Source: Paracoccaceae bacterium (GTDB lineage: Bacteria; Pseudomonadota; Alphaproteobacteria; Rhodobacterales; Rhodobacteraceae). Taken from it: a stretch of DNA of 64,000 nt. Both the position numbers and the translations under genes were made by a program. Position 1 is the first letter of the stretch. The number at the start of each line of letters is the position of its first letter. The DNA is taken from assembly GCA_027486345.1 (NCBI GenBank), contig JAIXPH010000003.1, positions 1-64,000 on the forward strand, given 5' to 3'. The notes beneath the pieces were generated by a model. It was not told the origin of the DNA. It saw only the letters and a list, made by a program, of their open reading frames with translations, and ran no database searches. Positions 1-8,245 of the stretch are shown here, one piece after another.

Positions 1-37
1 CCTTGAAGGCCGCGTCGTGGTTCCTGCGTTTCGACAT
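1..37 (-). CDS. IS3-family transposase OrfA, N-terminal fragment
   Basis: Only the first 12 codons are inside the window (MSKRRNHDAAFK). This is the usual start of the IS3-family OrfA helix-turn-helix protein that binds the element ends. GAGGAG lies 7 bases before the ATG at 37. The gene continues beyond the left edge; whether OrfA and OrfB are intact cannot be seen. Confidence 0.75.
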   Translation of the reverse strand, partial: MSKRRNHDAAFK

Positions 38-117
38 GTCTGTTCTCCTCGTTCTTGGAGACCAGCAGACTTTAGATCGTAGCTTCCGTCACTGTCCAAT
101 TTTCGGGGGGTAGCTCA
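1..117 (-). mobile_element. End of an IS3-family insertion sequence
   Basis: The window opens inside an insertion sequence read on the minus strand. Position 117 ends in CA, so the minus strand begins TGAGCTACCCCCCGAAAATT, an IS3-type terminal inverted repeat. Upstream of position 37 the minus strand carries a strong GAGGAG ribosome site. The element abuts the hsdR remnant, whose reading frame stays open right up to the junction, which suggests the insertion split that gene. The rest of the element, including its other end, lies left of the window. Confidence 0.8.
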
Positions 118-665
118 GCATCTTCTACCGCCGCCTCATCCCGCTGCTCGAGTTCGGCAGGGAACGTGCGACCCTCGATGTATCAAAGATCGTCCTGACC
201 CATCATAAGCTGAAGTCACAAGGGGTGCAGCAACTGACCGTTGGCGGGGATGCTGAGACCCTCAAGCCCCTGACGGCCACCGGCACAGGCACGCTTCAGG
301 AAAAAGAAAAAGCCCAACTGGCGGAGATACTCGCGAAACTGAACGACCTCTTCCAAGGCGACGTGACCGACGATGACCAGCTCATCTATGTGAACAACGT
401 CCTGAAGGGGAAGCTCATGGAGAGCGAGACGCTGGTCCAGCAGGCGAACCACAACAGCAAACAGCAATTCTCAAACTCCCCCGCCCTACAGCAGGCCATC
501 CTTGACGCCGTGATCGATGCCTTCGAGGCGCATACGACAATGAGCAAGCAAGCACTGGACTCGGCCAAGGTCAGGGAGGGCCTGAAGGAGGTGCTGCTGG
601 GGCCGGGGCAGCTGTACGAAGCGCTGCGTGGTAGAGGCGGCTATCAAAGTGGGGCGTCTGCCTGA
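118..665 (+). pseudogene. hsdR: Type I restriction enzyme R subunit (HsdR), C-terminal remnant
   Basis: The frame is open from the insertion-sequence junction to a stop at 665, about 180 codons. It reads like the C-terminal helical domain of HsdR: FYRRLIPLLEFG, LTHHKLKSQG, QEKEKAQL, DDDQLIYVNNVLKGKL, LVQQANHNSKQQF, TTMSKQALDSAKVREGL and a terminal LLGPGQLYEALR. HsdR is normally about 1000 residues with nuclease and helicase domains; none of that is here. An internal GTG at 225 could start a 146-residue product, but no function is expected. The insertion sequence at 1-117 is the likely cause of truncation. No hsdM or hsdS is visible on this side. Confidence 0.85.
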
Positions 666-745
666 TCGCACGCGGATTACGCCAGTGCAGCCAAGACCGG
701 GCAACCTCTCTTTTCGGACGGCGAGGCTGGTGTTATACTATCACA

Positions 746-937
746 ATGACAGCATCTCTCAGCCGCCGCCTCACGAAACTTGAAGCCCGCCGCCCCGCCA
801 AGGGACCGGCGCAGTTGGTGGATGCCAGCGCCCTCGACGCTGATGTGCTGGCGCTGTGGTTGGCGGTTGGGATCGACAAGATGAACCTCGCCCAGTTGGA
901 CCGGCTGGAAGAAAACCTCAGGAGGCTACCCGTATGA
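746..937 (+). CDS. Small phage-type protein, 63 aa, unknown function
   Basis: A 63-residue protein starting MTASLSRRLTKLEARR, a start often seen in short proteins of tailed-phage and gene-transfer clusters. It is charged, has a likely C-terminal helix (LDRLEENLRRL) and shows no signal peptide or membrane segment. Its stop overlaps the start of the next gene by ATGA, so the two are translationally coupled. The phage origin is inferred from the opening motif and from the neighbour; no function is proposed. Confidence 0.6.
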   Translation: MTASLSRRLTKLEARRPAKGPAQLVDASALDADVLALWLAVGIDKMNLAQLDRLEENLRRLPV

Positions 938-1353
938 ACGGCAGGTCTGCGGATGGCACCTTCGCGACTGGCAACGCCGGGAGGCCCAAAGGCGCGCGCA
1001 ACAGGACCACACAGGCGGTTATGGCGCTGTTGGAGGGGGAAGCCGAGGCCCTGAGCCGCAAGGCCGTGGAAATGGCTCTGGCAGGCGACAGCGTGGCCCT
1101 GCGGCTCTGCCTAGACCGGCTGGCACCACCCCGCAAGGACAGCCCCGTTCAATTCGCGCTGCCGCGCATGGCCAGCGCCCACGACGCCGCAGAGGCCGCT
1201 GGAGCGGTCCTACAGGCCGTGTCCGAGGGTGACCTCACCCCGACCGAGGGCGTGCAGGTTATGGGGCTGGTGGACAGCTACAGGCGCACGCTGGAGGTAA
1301 CGGAGCTGGAGGCACGGTTGGCGGCGCTGGAGGGCAACAACGTCGACCGCTGA
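934..1353 (+). CDS. DUF5681-like protein, 139 aa
   Basis: The ATG at 934 overlaps the previous stop (ATGA), which decides this start over the earlier in-frame GTG at 856. The N-terminus has the DUF5681 pattern (GTFATGNAGRPKGARN), a basic motif found in proteins encoded near phage terminase and structural genes. The rest is helical (EGEAEALSRKAVEMALAGD, VTELEARLAALEG), which could mediate oligomerisation. Its last 76 bases overlap the 3' end of the opposite-strand HD gene. No terminase or portal gene follows, so this looks like a stranded piece of a mobile element. Confidence 0.65.
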   Translation: MNGRSADGTFATGNAGRPKGARNRTTQAVMALLEGEAEALSRKAVEMALAGDSVALRLCLDRLAPPRKDSPVQFALPRMASAHDAAEAAGAVLQAVSEGDLTPTEGVQVMGLVDSYRRTLEVTELEARLAALEGNNVDR

Positions 1354-1829
1354 AACGCCGCCGCGATGATGTCGGCACGTTTGGCGACTTCGGTGCAAAG
1401 GTATCGGACAGACGGGCGAATGCCGACCCGGCCCAAATCGAGGCGGTCAGCATCCCAGCAGGTTTGAACGGTGATGTCTGCCTCGGTATAACCATCTGAA
1501 TGCAGCTCGCAGGCCAGCGTCAGCAGGTCCATCTCTGCATCAGTCGCGTCGAACCACCTCCCACGCAAGTCGCGTGCGTAGGCGGCAGCGCGGTGGCCAT
1601 GCAGCGGGTCGTCATTCTCATTCTCGCGGCAGCTGTCGTGCAGCAGGGCGAAGAGTTCGACCACACGGAGGTTTGCGCCGGTCTCCACTGCCAGCAGACG
1701 CCCGTTCTGAAGCACGCGCAGCCAGTGATCCCGACCGTGGAAGCCGCGATGCCCTAGTCGGTGGTTCGCGACCAGAGTGTCGAAGAGGTCCGACGAGACG
1801 GCCTCGGAGGGGATGAACGCGGACGACAT
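1278..1829 (-). CDS. HD-domain protein, 183 aa
   Basis: The protein has an HD phosphohydrolase-like pattern: GFHGRDHWLRVLQNGRLLA near residue 30, ELFALLHDSCR with the His-Asp pair near 65, then ACELHSDGY and CWDADRLDLGRVGI, where further metal ligands usually sit. HD proteins hydrolyse nucleotides or phosphate esters; the substrate is unknown here. The ATG at 1829 has GGAAAG about 12 bases upstream; an earlier ATG at 1856 is possible. The C-terminal tail after TEVAKRADII has an unusual composition and runs 76 bases antisense into the DUF5681 gene, so the native stop may have been lost. Confidence 0.6.
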   Translation of the reverse strand: MSSAFIPSEAVSSDLFDTLVANHRLGHRGFHGRDHWLRVLQNGRLLAVETGANLRVVELFALLHDSCRENENDDPLHGHRAAAYARDLRGRWFDATDAEMDLLTLACELHSDGYTEADITVQTCWDADRLDLGRVGIRPSVRYLCTEVAKRADIIAAAFQRSTLLPSSAANRASSSVTSSVRL

Positions 1830-2139
1830 GGGGCTGGGTCGGGCCTTTCCTATCATGAGGCGGACTGAAGACGCAGTTCCTAATGCTGCCTCATACCAAA
1901 GCGGAAGCCAACGCTGAGACAGTGCCATAAAGACCGGGCGCGCCGCACAGGCTGGGAGATGGCGACACCTATTCGAGGCATCCCTTCGTCTGCCCGTTTT
2001 CCAAGTGGCGTGGCAGCCCCGCATTCAGAGGCCGCACATGGCTCTATGTCACACAGTCCGACCCATCTGACAAAGCGACAGTCAGGCCGGAGGCATCGAT
2101 GCTGAACACTCAGATTGATCGACAGAAGCCGGTAGAGCC

Positions 2140-2640
2140 TTGTACAAGCACACTGCCCTCCTCCCCCGCCTACTTGCGGTCGCGTCTTTTCTGACGCTAC
2201 TGGGCAGCGCGATCCCCCTGCGCGCCGAGGACCGCCTGACGGGTCGGGCGTCTGTCATCGACGGTGACACGATAGAAATCCACGGCCAGCGGATCAGGTT
2301 CGAAGGCGTCGACGCCCCCGAGAGCCGTCAGACCTGCACCGACGCCAAAGGCAAGCCGTGGCGCTGTGGCAAGGCCTCTGCCTTTGCGCTGGCAGACAAG
2401 ATCGGGACAGCGACTGTAGTATGTGAGCAGCACGGCAAAGATCGCTACAAGCGCGTGTTGGCCGTCTGCTATCTGTCCAACGTGGACCTGAACGGCTGGA
2501 TGGTTCGCAACGGATGGTCCGTCGCTTACCGCAAGTATTCGACAGCCTATGTAGCCGATCAGGACTTGGGACGCGCTGAGGGTGTCAACATCTGGTCTGG
2601 CATGTTCGACATGCCTTGGGATTGGCGCAAGGCACATTGA
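2140..2640 (+). CDS. Secreted thermonuclease-family (SNase-like) nuclease
   Basis: The 166-residue protein has an N-terminal signal peptide (hydrophobic residues about 8-28, ending PLRAED) followed by a staphylococcal-nuclease fold: VIDGDTIEI, RFEGVDAPESRQTC, KDRYKRVLAVCY and a late VRNGWSVAYRKYS. The paired RFEGVDAPE and DRYKR segments carry the residues that bind Ca2+ and phosphate in this family. The start is TTG; no in-frame ATG precedes it. Such small SNase proteins are common on mobile islands, in keeping with the neighbours. It probably acts in the periplasm or outside the cell. Confidence 0.8.
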   Translation: MYKHTALLPRLLAVASFLTLLGSAIPLRAEDRLTGRASVIDGDTIEIHGQRIRFEGVDAPESRQTCTDAKGKPWRCGKASAFALADKIGTATVVCEQHGKDRYKRVLAVCYLSNVDLNGWMVRNGWSVAYRKYSTAYVADQDLGRAEGVNIWSGMFDMPWDWRKAH

Positions 2641-2913
2641 GGGGACGAAGCTATGTTTTGTGATCGAAGTCACCACGGGAAAATGTGACTGTTCCATCTC
2701 GTAGCCCCGAGCAGGCAGTCAGGACCCTCAGCGAGTTGAGCATCCCAAAGATGCCCTAAGAGGCAGGCGCGCACTTATGAAACCGATGGTGAGCTGTCCG
2801 CGTGACAACTCTACGTGCGAGCTTTGATCAATCCGAAGCATTTTCAAGTTGATGGGCCTAAAGATGGGTAGCTGCAAAAAGTCCCAAAATTATCCTTAAA
2901 AATCAATGATATT
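2641..2913. other. Intergenic gap beside tRNA-Arg
   Basis: These 273 bases separate the accessory tract from the tRNA. I see no ORF with coding character, no integrase, and no second copy of the tRNA 3' end that would mark an attachment site. The last 100 bases are AT-richer than the surroundings. Confidence 0.5.
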
Positions 2914-2990
2914 TGGCGGCCCCGGAAGGATTCGAACCCTCGACCGGCCGCTTAGAAGGCGGCTGCTCTATCCAGCTGAGCTACGGAACC
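2914..2990 (-). tRNA. tRNA-Arg (anticodon UCU)
   Basis: The minus strand folds as a 77-nt tRNA. The acceptor stem is GGTTCCG with CGGGGCC, followed by discriminator G and an encoded CCA. The anticodon stem GCCGC/GCGGC encloses loop CTTCTAA, giving anticodon TCT, and the T-loop is TTCGAAT. It reads arginine AGA codons. The 3' end faces the accessory tract, which is the arrangement expected when a mobile element uses a tRNA gene as its integration site. Confidence 0.95.
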
Positions 2991-3043
2991 GTGTCTCTCT
3001 TTTGCGGCAGAAGGGCGTTTGTTGCAAGGGGTGGGTAACCGGG

Positions 3044-3508
3044 TCAAGCCAGCGCCTTGGTCAGAAACACGCTGTTGGGATCGGCCCAATACCCCTCGAA
3101 CGGGGCGCAATCGACGAAGCCGGCCTTGGCATAGAGCGCCCGCGCCGCGATGAAGGTGGGTTGCACCCCGGTTTCGAGGGAAAGGCGGGTGAAGCCTTCG
3201 GCCCGCGCCTCTGCGATCAGATGGGCCAGCATCCGGCGCGACAGGCCCCTGCCCCGCGCCTCGGCCAGCACATGCATCGACTTGATCTCGGCATGGGTGG
3301 CGTCGATGGCCTTGAACGCCCCCATGCCCACGGGCACGCCTTCTTCGCGCATCACGAAGAAACGCACCGCCGGGATCGCCAATTCCGCAGCGTCCATCAT
3401 GTGGATCGATTCGGGCGGCGTGTCTGCATGCATGTCAGCGGTATGGCGCTGGAACAGGAGTGCCAGATCGGGGCCAAGCGGCGTTTCTGCTGCGATGCTG
3501 AGCGCCAT
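3044..3508 (-). CDS. GNAT-family N-acetyltransferase, 154 aa
   Basis: The protein has the GNAT fold order: a central strand with GVPVGMGAFKAID, then the acetyl-CoA loop HVLAEARGRGLSRRML near residue 90 (R-x-x-G-x-G/A pattern), and a late ARALYAKAGF helix. The C-terminal WADPNSVFLTKAL is typical of small stand-alone acetyltransferases (PhnO/YjgM-like); the substrate cannot be told. The ATG at 3508 is preferred because the upstream gene stops 8 bases before it, making a two-gene operon with the complex I subunit. Confidence 0.8.
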   Translation of the reverse strand: MALSIAAETPLGPDLALLFQRHTADMHADTPPESIHMMDAAELAIPAVRFFVMREEGVPVGMGAFKAIDATHAEIKSMHVLAEARGRGLSRRMLAHLIAEARAEGFTRLSLETGVQPTFIAARALYAKAGFVDCAPFEGYWADPNSVFLTKALA

Positions 3509-3515
3509 CGGTGGT

Positions 3516-3827
3516 TTAGTGCGTCCAGGCGCCGCGACGGTCGGTGGCGAAATTCTCGCCATAGCCACGCGGGCGGATCACAGGCTTGCGCGGCTTGGGG
3601 TCCTGCACCTCATAGGTCAGGCCCTTGGCTTGGGCATAGGCCTCCGCCGCCTCCCGCGTGTCAAAACGCAGCTTCACCTGCGTTTGCGTGTCATCCGACG
3701 AGGTCCAGCCCATCAGGGGGTCAATCTCACGGCCCGAGGCGGGGGCGAATTCCAGAACCCATGTCTTGGCCTTGCCCATGCCGGATTGCATGGCGTTCTT
3801 GGCCGGTTGGTAAATCCGCGCGCGCAT
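3516..3827 (-). CDS. ETC complex I subunit, NDUFS4-like
   Basis: A 103-residue protein with the NDUFS4/18-kDa accessory subunit pattern: [13 protein letters not shown] at the N-terminus, [21 protein letters not shown], then a [15 protein letters not shown] helix and a basic [15 protein letters not shown] tail. In alphaproteobacteria these accessory subunits join NADH:ubiquinone oxidoreductase at the inner membrane face. GAGGAG lies 8 bases before the ATG. The gene stands far from any nuo operon here and precedes a GNAT gene. Confidence 0.88.
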   Translation of the reverse strand: MRARIYQPAKNAMQSGMGKAKTWVLEFAPASGREIDPLMGWTSSDDTQTQVKLRFDTREAAEAYAQAKGLTYEVQDPKPRKPVIRPRGYGENFATDRRGAWTH

Positions 3828-4218
3828 CGGTCACTCCTCAGGCTGGCGGTTCGTCAGCACCGCCGTTTCGCCATCATATGCCGGAAAAAGGTGGGGGGGT
3901 GCAAGCGGCAGGTTGTCCCTGTGGGGGGTCTGCCGATCGGCCGCGGGGAGTGTGGGTGGGGTGTGTGGTGCGACCGACCGGCAGCCTTGCTGCTTGCCAG
4001 ATGACCATCGCGCAGAGCGGCTGCGATTACAACTTCGGGCTGTAGGTTTGACCGGAATGTTGGCTAAAATTGCAATGAATCGATTCACGCTTCGTCAACA
4101 GGTCCAACACGACCCAAGGCCATCTGGCGGAAATCGCGGTTGCGTGACCGTGTCGGGCGGCGCAAGGCTTGCCCGTGAACGAAAAGAGACCAAATCTGGC
4201 ACCAGCCGGGGAATCATC
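3828..4218. promoter_or_regulatory. uvrB leader/promoter region with paired GANTC sites
   Basis: This 391-base gap separates the divergent complex I subunit gene and uvrB. It has no coding signal. At 4076-4087 there is a perfect 12-base palindrome TGAATCGATTCA made of two adjacent GANTC sequences, the target of the CcrM methylase. A TTGACC at 4048 is followed by TAAAAT at 4065, but the spacing is only 11 bases, so no sigma-70 promoter is claimed. I found no clear LexA site of the alphaproteobacterial GTTC-N7-GTTC type. Confidence 0.4.
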
Positions 4219-6396
4219 ATGCCGCACAACAACGCCAACGACCTGACCACCCGCCCAGAGGTGCTGACCCGCCCCAAGTTGGAGGGGGGCCGGCGGTTCG
4301 TGATGCACACGCCCTTTACAGCGGCAGGGGATCAGCCCACGGCGATTGCGGAACTGGCGGCAGGGGTTCTGGCGGGCGACCGTGATCAGGTGCTTCTGGG
4401 CGCGACCGGCACGGGCAAGACCTTCACCATGGCCAAGGTGATCGAGGAGACGCAACGCCCCGCGATCATCCTTGCGCCCAACAAGACGCTGGCCGCGCAG
4501 CTCTACGGCGAATTCAAGGGCTTCTTCCCCGAAAACGCGGTCGAATACTTCGTCAGCTACTACGACTACTACCAGCCCGAAGCCTATGTCCCGCGCTCGG
4601 ACACCTATATCGAGAAGGAATCGCAGATCAACGAACAGATCGACCGCATGCGCCACTCGGCCACGCGGGCGCTGCTGGAGCGGGACGATGTGATCATCGT
4701 GGCCTCCGTCTCCTGCATCTACGGCATCGGCTCGGTTGAGACCTATTCCGCCATGACGCAGGATCTGATCGTCGGGCAGATGTATGACCAGCGCAAGATG
4801 ATGGCCGAACTGGTGGCCCAACAATATCGCCGCAACGATCAGGCGTTCTCGCGCGGCTCGTTCCGGGTGCGCGGCGACTCTGTCGAAGTCTGGCCTGCCC
4901 ACCTTGAGGATCGCGCCTGGCGCTTTTCCTTTTTCGGTGAAGAATTGGAGGCCATCGTCGAATTCGACCCCCTGACCGGGTCAAAGACCGATGTGTTCAA
5001 GCAAATCCGCATCTATGCCAACAGCCACTACGTCACCCCGCGCCCGACGATGCAGCAGGCGGTCAAGGGCATCAAAGCCGAGCTGACGCTGCGGCTGGAC
5101 CAGCTCATCAAGGAAGGCAAACTGCTGGAGGCGCAGCGTCTGGAACAGCGCACCCAGTTCGACCTTGAGATGCTGGAGGCAACCGGCGTCTGCAACGGCA
5201 TCGAAAACTACTCGCGCTATCTGACGGGCCGCGCGCCCGGGGAGCCGCCCCCCACCCTGTTCGAATTCATCCCCGACAATGCCATCGTCTTTGCCGATGA
5301 ATCCCACGTCTCGGTCCCGCAGATCGGCGGCATGTACAAGGGCGACTTCCGGCGCAAGTTCACGCTGGCGGAACACGGCTTCCGCCTGCCCTCCTGCATG
5401 GACAACCGACCCCTGAAGTTCGAGGAATGGGACGCCATGCGCCCGCAATCGGTCTTCGTCAGCGCAACTCCGGCGGCGTGGGAGTTGGAACAGACCGGCG
5501 GCGTCTTCACCGAACAGGTGATCCGCCCCACCGGCCTGATCGACCCGCAGGTGGAAATCCGACCTGTCGAGATGCAGGTGGATGACCTTCTGGCCGAAAT
5601 CCGCATCGTCGCGCAAAAGGGTCTGCGCGTGCTTGTCACCACCCTGACCAAGCGCATGGCCGAGGACTTGACCGAGTATTTCCACGAACAGGGCATCCGC
5701 ATCCGCTACATGCACTCTGACATCGACACCATCGAGCGGATCGAGATCCTGCGCGACCTGCGGCTTGGGGCGTTCGATGCCCTTGTGGGCATCAACCTGC
5801 TGCGGGAGGGTCTCGATATCCCCGAATGCGGGTTGGTGGCGATCCTGGATGCCGACAAGGAAGGCTTCCTGCGCTCCGAAACATCCCTCATCCAGACCAT
5901 CGGGCGGGCGGCGCGGAACTCTGAGGGGCGCGTCATCATGTATGCCGACCGCATCACCGGCAGCATGGAGCGGGCGATCGGCGAAACCAACCGCCGCCGC
6001 GCCAAGCAGGTGGCCTATAACCTTGAACATGGCATCACCCCGCAGACGGTGAAAAAGAATGTCGAGGATGTGCTGGCCGGTCTGTGGCAGGGCGACACCG
6101 ACATGTCCCGCGTCACGGCCAAGGTGGACAAGCCGATGGTCGGCCAGAACCTCGCCGCGCATCTGGACGCGCTGCGCCTGCAAATGCGCAAGGCCGCCGA
6201 AAATCTGGAATTCGAAGAGGCGGCACGGCTACGGGATGAGGTGAAGCGGCTTGAGGCCGTCGAACTCGCCGTCGCTGATGACCCCCTCGCCCGGCAATCG
6301 GCGGTGGAAGAGGCGTCAGAGGCTGCGGTCAAATCCTCGGGCCGCAGCACGGCGGGCCGGGCGGGGCAGCGCGGCGGGACGAAGCGGCGGCGTTGA
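4219..6396 (+). CDS. uvrB: Excinuclease ABC subunit B
   Basis: UvrB is the damage-verifying helicase of nucleotide excision repair; it receives damaged DNA from UvrA and recruits UvrC. The 725-residue protein has Walker A GATGTGKT at 61-68, the DNA-inserting beta-hairpin region [12 protein letters not shown] near 114-125, the DESH box ([12 protein letters not shown]), the helicase motif QTIGRAARN, and a C-terminal UVR motif ([18 protein letters not shown]) for UvrC contact. The ATG at 4219 matches the family start; the open frame upstream to 3913 has no coding character. The C-terminus is Ser/Arg-rich. Confidence 0.97.
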   Translation: MPHNNANDLTTRPEVLTRPKLEGGRRFVMHTPFTAAGDQPTAIAELAAGVLAGDRDQVLLGATGTGKTFTMAKVIEETQRPAIILAPNKTLAAQLYGEFKGFFPENAVEYFVSYYDYYQPEAYVPRSDTYIEKESQINEQIDRMRHSATRALLERDDVIIVASVSCIYGIGSVETYSAMTQDLIVGQMYDQRKMMAELVAQQYRRNDQAFSRGSFRVRGDSVEVWPAHLEDRAWRFSFFGEELEAIVEFDPLTGSKTDVFKQIRIYANSHYVTPRPTMQQAVKGIKAELTLRLDQLIKEGKLLEAQRLEQRTQFDLEMLEATGVCNGIENYSRYLTGRAPGEPPPTLFEFIPDNAIVFADESHVSVPQIGGMYKGDFRRKFTLAEHGFRLPSCMDNRPLKFEEWDAMRPQSVFVSATPAAWELEQTGGVFTEQVIRPTGLIDPQVEIRPVEMQVDDLLAEIRIVAQKGLRVLVTTLTKRMAEDLTEYFHEQGIRIRYMHSDIDTIERIEILRDLRLGAFDALVGINLLREGLDIPECGLVAILDADKEGFLRSETSLIQTIGRAARNSEGRVIMYADRITGSMERAIGETNRRRAKQVAYNLEHGITPQTVKKNVEDVLAGLWQGDTDMSRVTAKVDKPMVGQNLAAHLDALRLQMRKAAENLEFEEAARLRDEVKRLEAVELAVADDPLARQSAVEEASEAAVKSSGRSTAGRAGQRGGTKRRR

Positions 6397-6445
6397 CGCC
6401 GTCCCCGCCACCCCCCATATCGGGCCAAACCGGATCGGAGCGCCC

Positions 6446-6655
6446 ATGTCCAAAGACACGTCCCGCAAATTCCTTGATGCCAACCACCCGATGTTCCGCC
6501 GCCCTTGGGTGCGTTGGGCGACGGGCATTCTGCCGCTGGGCTGGGGCGGGTTTGAGTTTCTGGTCATGCAGGACCCGCTTTGGGGAATGCTGTTTACCGG
6601 GGCGGGGGCCTATGCGCTGTATGAACTGGTCTGGAAAGGACCGGATCAGGCCTGA
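6446..6655 (+). CDS. Small membrane protein, 69 aa, unknown function
   Basis: The short protein has a charged N-terminus (MSKDTSRKFLDANHP) and two hydrophobic stretches, about residues 23-42 (ATGILPLGWGGFEFLVMQ) and 47-63 (WGMLFTGAGAYALYELV). It is probably an inner-membrane protein with both ends in the cytoplasm. It follows uvrB by 49 bases and could share its transcript. Its last 10 bases overlap the 3' end of the convergent ParA-like gene. I do not recognise a named family. Confidence 0.65.
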   Translation: MSKDTSRKFLDANHPMFRRPWVRWATGILPLGWGGFEFLVMQDPLWGMLFTGAGAYALYELVWKGPDQA

Positions 6656-7269
6656 AGCCGGGCCATGACCTCTGCCGCCAGCGCCACCACCTCGGCTTTG
6701 GCGGGACCGCGCAGGTCGGTGACGGCCTGACCCTCTCCCAGCGTCTCGGCATAGGTCACGCGCTGCGCCAGCGTGGTCTGCGCCACATCGGCCAGACGAC
6801 CCGCCGCCGCGCCCACCTGTTCGGCCAGCCGGGTGCCCGCCTTGACGCGGTTCAGCACGATCAGCGCGGGGCGCTTTTCCCGCGCGATCAGATCGAGGAC
6901 CCCCTCGACCGCCCACAAATCCACGTGGCTGGAGGCGACGGGGATCAGCACCAAGCCGGCCTCGCGCAGCGCGGGGCGCAGGTCGGCATCCACCTTGGGC
7001 GGCGTGTCCACGATCACCACATCGCAGGTCTTTTTCAGCTTTTCGCATTCATAGCTGACCCCCCAGGCGGAGGCGGTGGAAAACTCCATCCCCGGATCGC
7101 CCATGCGGTCGCGCCGCGCCATGAACCAGCGGCCCAGACTGCCTTGGGGGTCGGTGTCCAAGAGCGCCACCCGCAACCCCTGCGCCGCAAAGGCGGTGGC
7201 GAGGTTGGCGGCCAGCGTCGTCTTGCCCGACCCGCCCTTTTGCTGTGCGATGGTGATGACCTGTCCCAT
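6646..7269 (-). CDS. ParA/MinD-like ATPase, 207 aa
   Basis: A deviant Walker A motif, KGGSGKTT at residues 11-18, with the signature lysine near the start and DTDPQGSLGRW (switch I), followed by IVDTPPKVDADL (Walker B) and VLNRVKAGTRL. This is the short ParA class that lacks an N-terminal DNA-binding domain; such ATPases position plasmids, chromosomes, chemoreceptors or other cargo. No ParB-like gene is adjacent, so the cargo is unknown. GGAGG lies 4-5 bases before the ATG. It converges on the small membrane protein gene. Confidence 0.85.
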   Translation of the reverse strand: MGQVITIAQQKGGSGKTTLAANLATAFAAQGLRVALLDTDPQGSLGRWFMARRDRMGDPGMEFSTASAWGVSYECEKLKKTCDVVIVDTPPKVDADLRPALREAGLVLIPVASSHVDLWAVEGVLDLIAREKRPALIVLNRVKAGTRLAEQVGAAAGRLADVAQTTLAQRVTYAETLGEGQAVTDLRGPAKAEVVALAAEVMARLQA

Positions 7270-7406
7270 GGGGCCTCCGGCGTTACGCTGCGACGCAGCA
7301 TATACCGGATGGGCGGGCAATGCACCCGCAGCATTGCCGCAGCCGGAACCGCTTTCCCGGGCGGGCGTTGGCCCTGCGAAGACGCCAAACCCCGATGGAG
7401 GCCAAG

Positions 7407-7544
7407 ATGAAATCCCTGCTCCCCGCCCTGCTGCTGATCATGACCCTCACCGCCTGCGAGACGATGGAGGGCCTTGGCCGCGACGTCGAAAACACCGGCG
7501 AGACGCTGACCCAGGAAAGCCAGGAGGCGCAGGTGGGGATGTAA
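7407..7544 (+). CDS. Entericidin A/B-family lipoprotein, 45 aa
   Basis: A tiny lipoprotein: MKSLLPALLLIMTLTAC ends in the lipobox LTAC, and the mature part (ETMEGLGRDVENTGETLTQES) matches the entericidin family, associated with envelope stress and stationary-phase survival in other bacteria. GGAGG at 7397-7401 sits 5 bases before the ATG at 7407, which is why the earlier ATG at 7395 was not chosen. A strong terminator follows 28 bases after the stop. Confidence 0.85.
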   Translation: MKSLLPALLLIMTLTACETMEGLGRDVENTGETLTQESQEAQVGM

Positions 7545-7572
7545 CCCCGCCCCACGGTCTCCCCCACCCTTA

Positions 7573-7600
7573 CCCCGGCGCAAGCCGGGGTTTTCTTTTG
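7573..7600 (+). terminator. Rho-independent terminator after entericidin gene
   Basis: Stem CCCCGGC (7573-7579) with GCCGGGG (7584-7590), loop GCAA, followed by TTTTCTTTT. Confidence 0.9.
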
Positions 7601-7858
7601 CGGAAGGCGGGCCGAGAGGACCGACGCGAAATAGTCCAGTGGACCTTTTCGCCGGTCCGATTGCGGCCGAGGCTTTGAGGCCGCAAGGGGTGTTCAGCCC
7701 TCCTGCCGGGTCAGGCACGGGCCGAGCACGCCCGGCGGGTGCGCCCTGTGCGCGCCCGCCCTCCGCAGGGCGGGCACGGCCCGTGCACGGGGCGCACGGG
7801 CGGGAGGGTGGAACCTGGTCGCTCCGCGCGCAACACGGGTTGCGCGCGAATGGATCTT
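7601..7858. repeat. Hairpin-rich non-coding block at island edge
   Basis: No gene is visible. The block holds four inverted repeats: GCGAAATAGTCCA (7626-7638) with TGGACCTTTTCGC (7640-7652), one mismatch; GCGGCC/GGCCGC around 7665-7684; a nested pair GTGCGCCC (7739-7746)/GGGCGCAC (7790-7797) enclosing GCCCGCCCT (7754-7762)/AGGGCGGGC (7767-7775); and CGCGCGCAAC (7825-7834)/GTTGCGCGCG (7839-7848). The AT-rich two-gene module begins immediately to the right. Confidence 0.75.
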
Positions 7859-8245
7859 CTAGCCGTGAGGGGAATACAAAAGTCCGCCCCGTCGTGCGGC
7901 ATCGGCGATTATACGAGCCTTCTTACGACGCGCATTTGACCCAAAAGCACTGTAATCGGCAAGGGCATGAGCAGAATTCGAAGGCTTGGGATCAGCATAG
8001 CATGGAATAGACTGGGTAGTAAAATCCGCACAGTAAACTCCATAAACGCCGATTGACGCAAGGCCCAACCCAACATGCCGTCTGTAGGATGTCTCAGGGG
8101 AAGAAAAGATTTCCCGATCCAAGCTCAGTTGGAAGCCATGCGATGCTGACGGGTCAAAACAAGAACTATTAATTCTACCATTGTCAACATCGTTAGGATG
8201 GACATTACGCAAAAGCTTTTCATCACCAGAAACAACAGAACTCAT
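7859..8245 (-). CDS. Unknown protein, 128 aa, second gene of AT-rich pair
   Basis: I do not recognise a named family. The protein begins MSSVVSGDEKLLRNVHPNDV and contains NGRINSSCFDPSASHGFQLS, IFSSPETSYRR and late NSAHALADYSAFG; the NVHP, SSxF and SSPE positions look like conserved motif sites. It has no membrane segment or signal peptide. Its ATG at 8245 overlaps the upstream gene's stop (ATGA), so its synthesis is coupled to that gene. Base composition is much poorer in G and C than the core genes, a sign of recent transfer. A role as partner or antidote of the larger protein is possible but only inferred. Confidence 0.6.
   Translation of the reverse strand: MSSVVSGDEKLLRNVHPNDVDNGRINSSCFDPSASHGFQLSLDREIFSSPETSYRRHVGLGLASIGVYGVYCADFTTQSIPCYADPKPSNSAHALADYSAFGSNARRKKARIIADAARRGGLLYSPHG

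Noticed and set aside
2641-2913. Attachment-site repeat for the tRNA-Arg island
   Set aside because: No second copy of the tRNA 3' end was found inside the window.
4061-4073. Sigma-54-like TGGC...TTGC upstream of uvrB
   Set aside because: The GG and GC are 8 bases apart, not the required 10.
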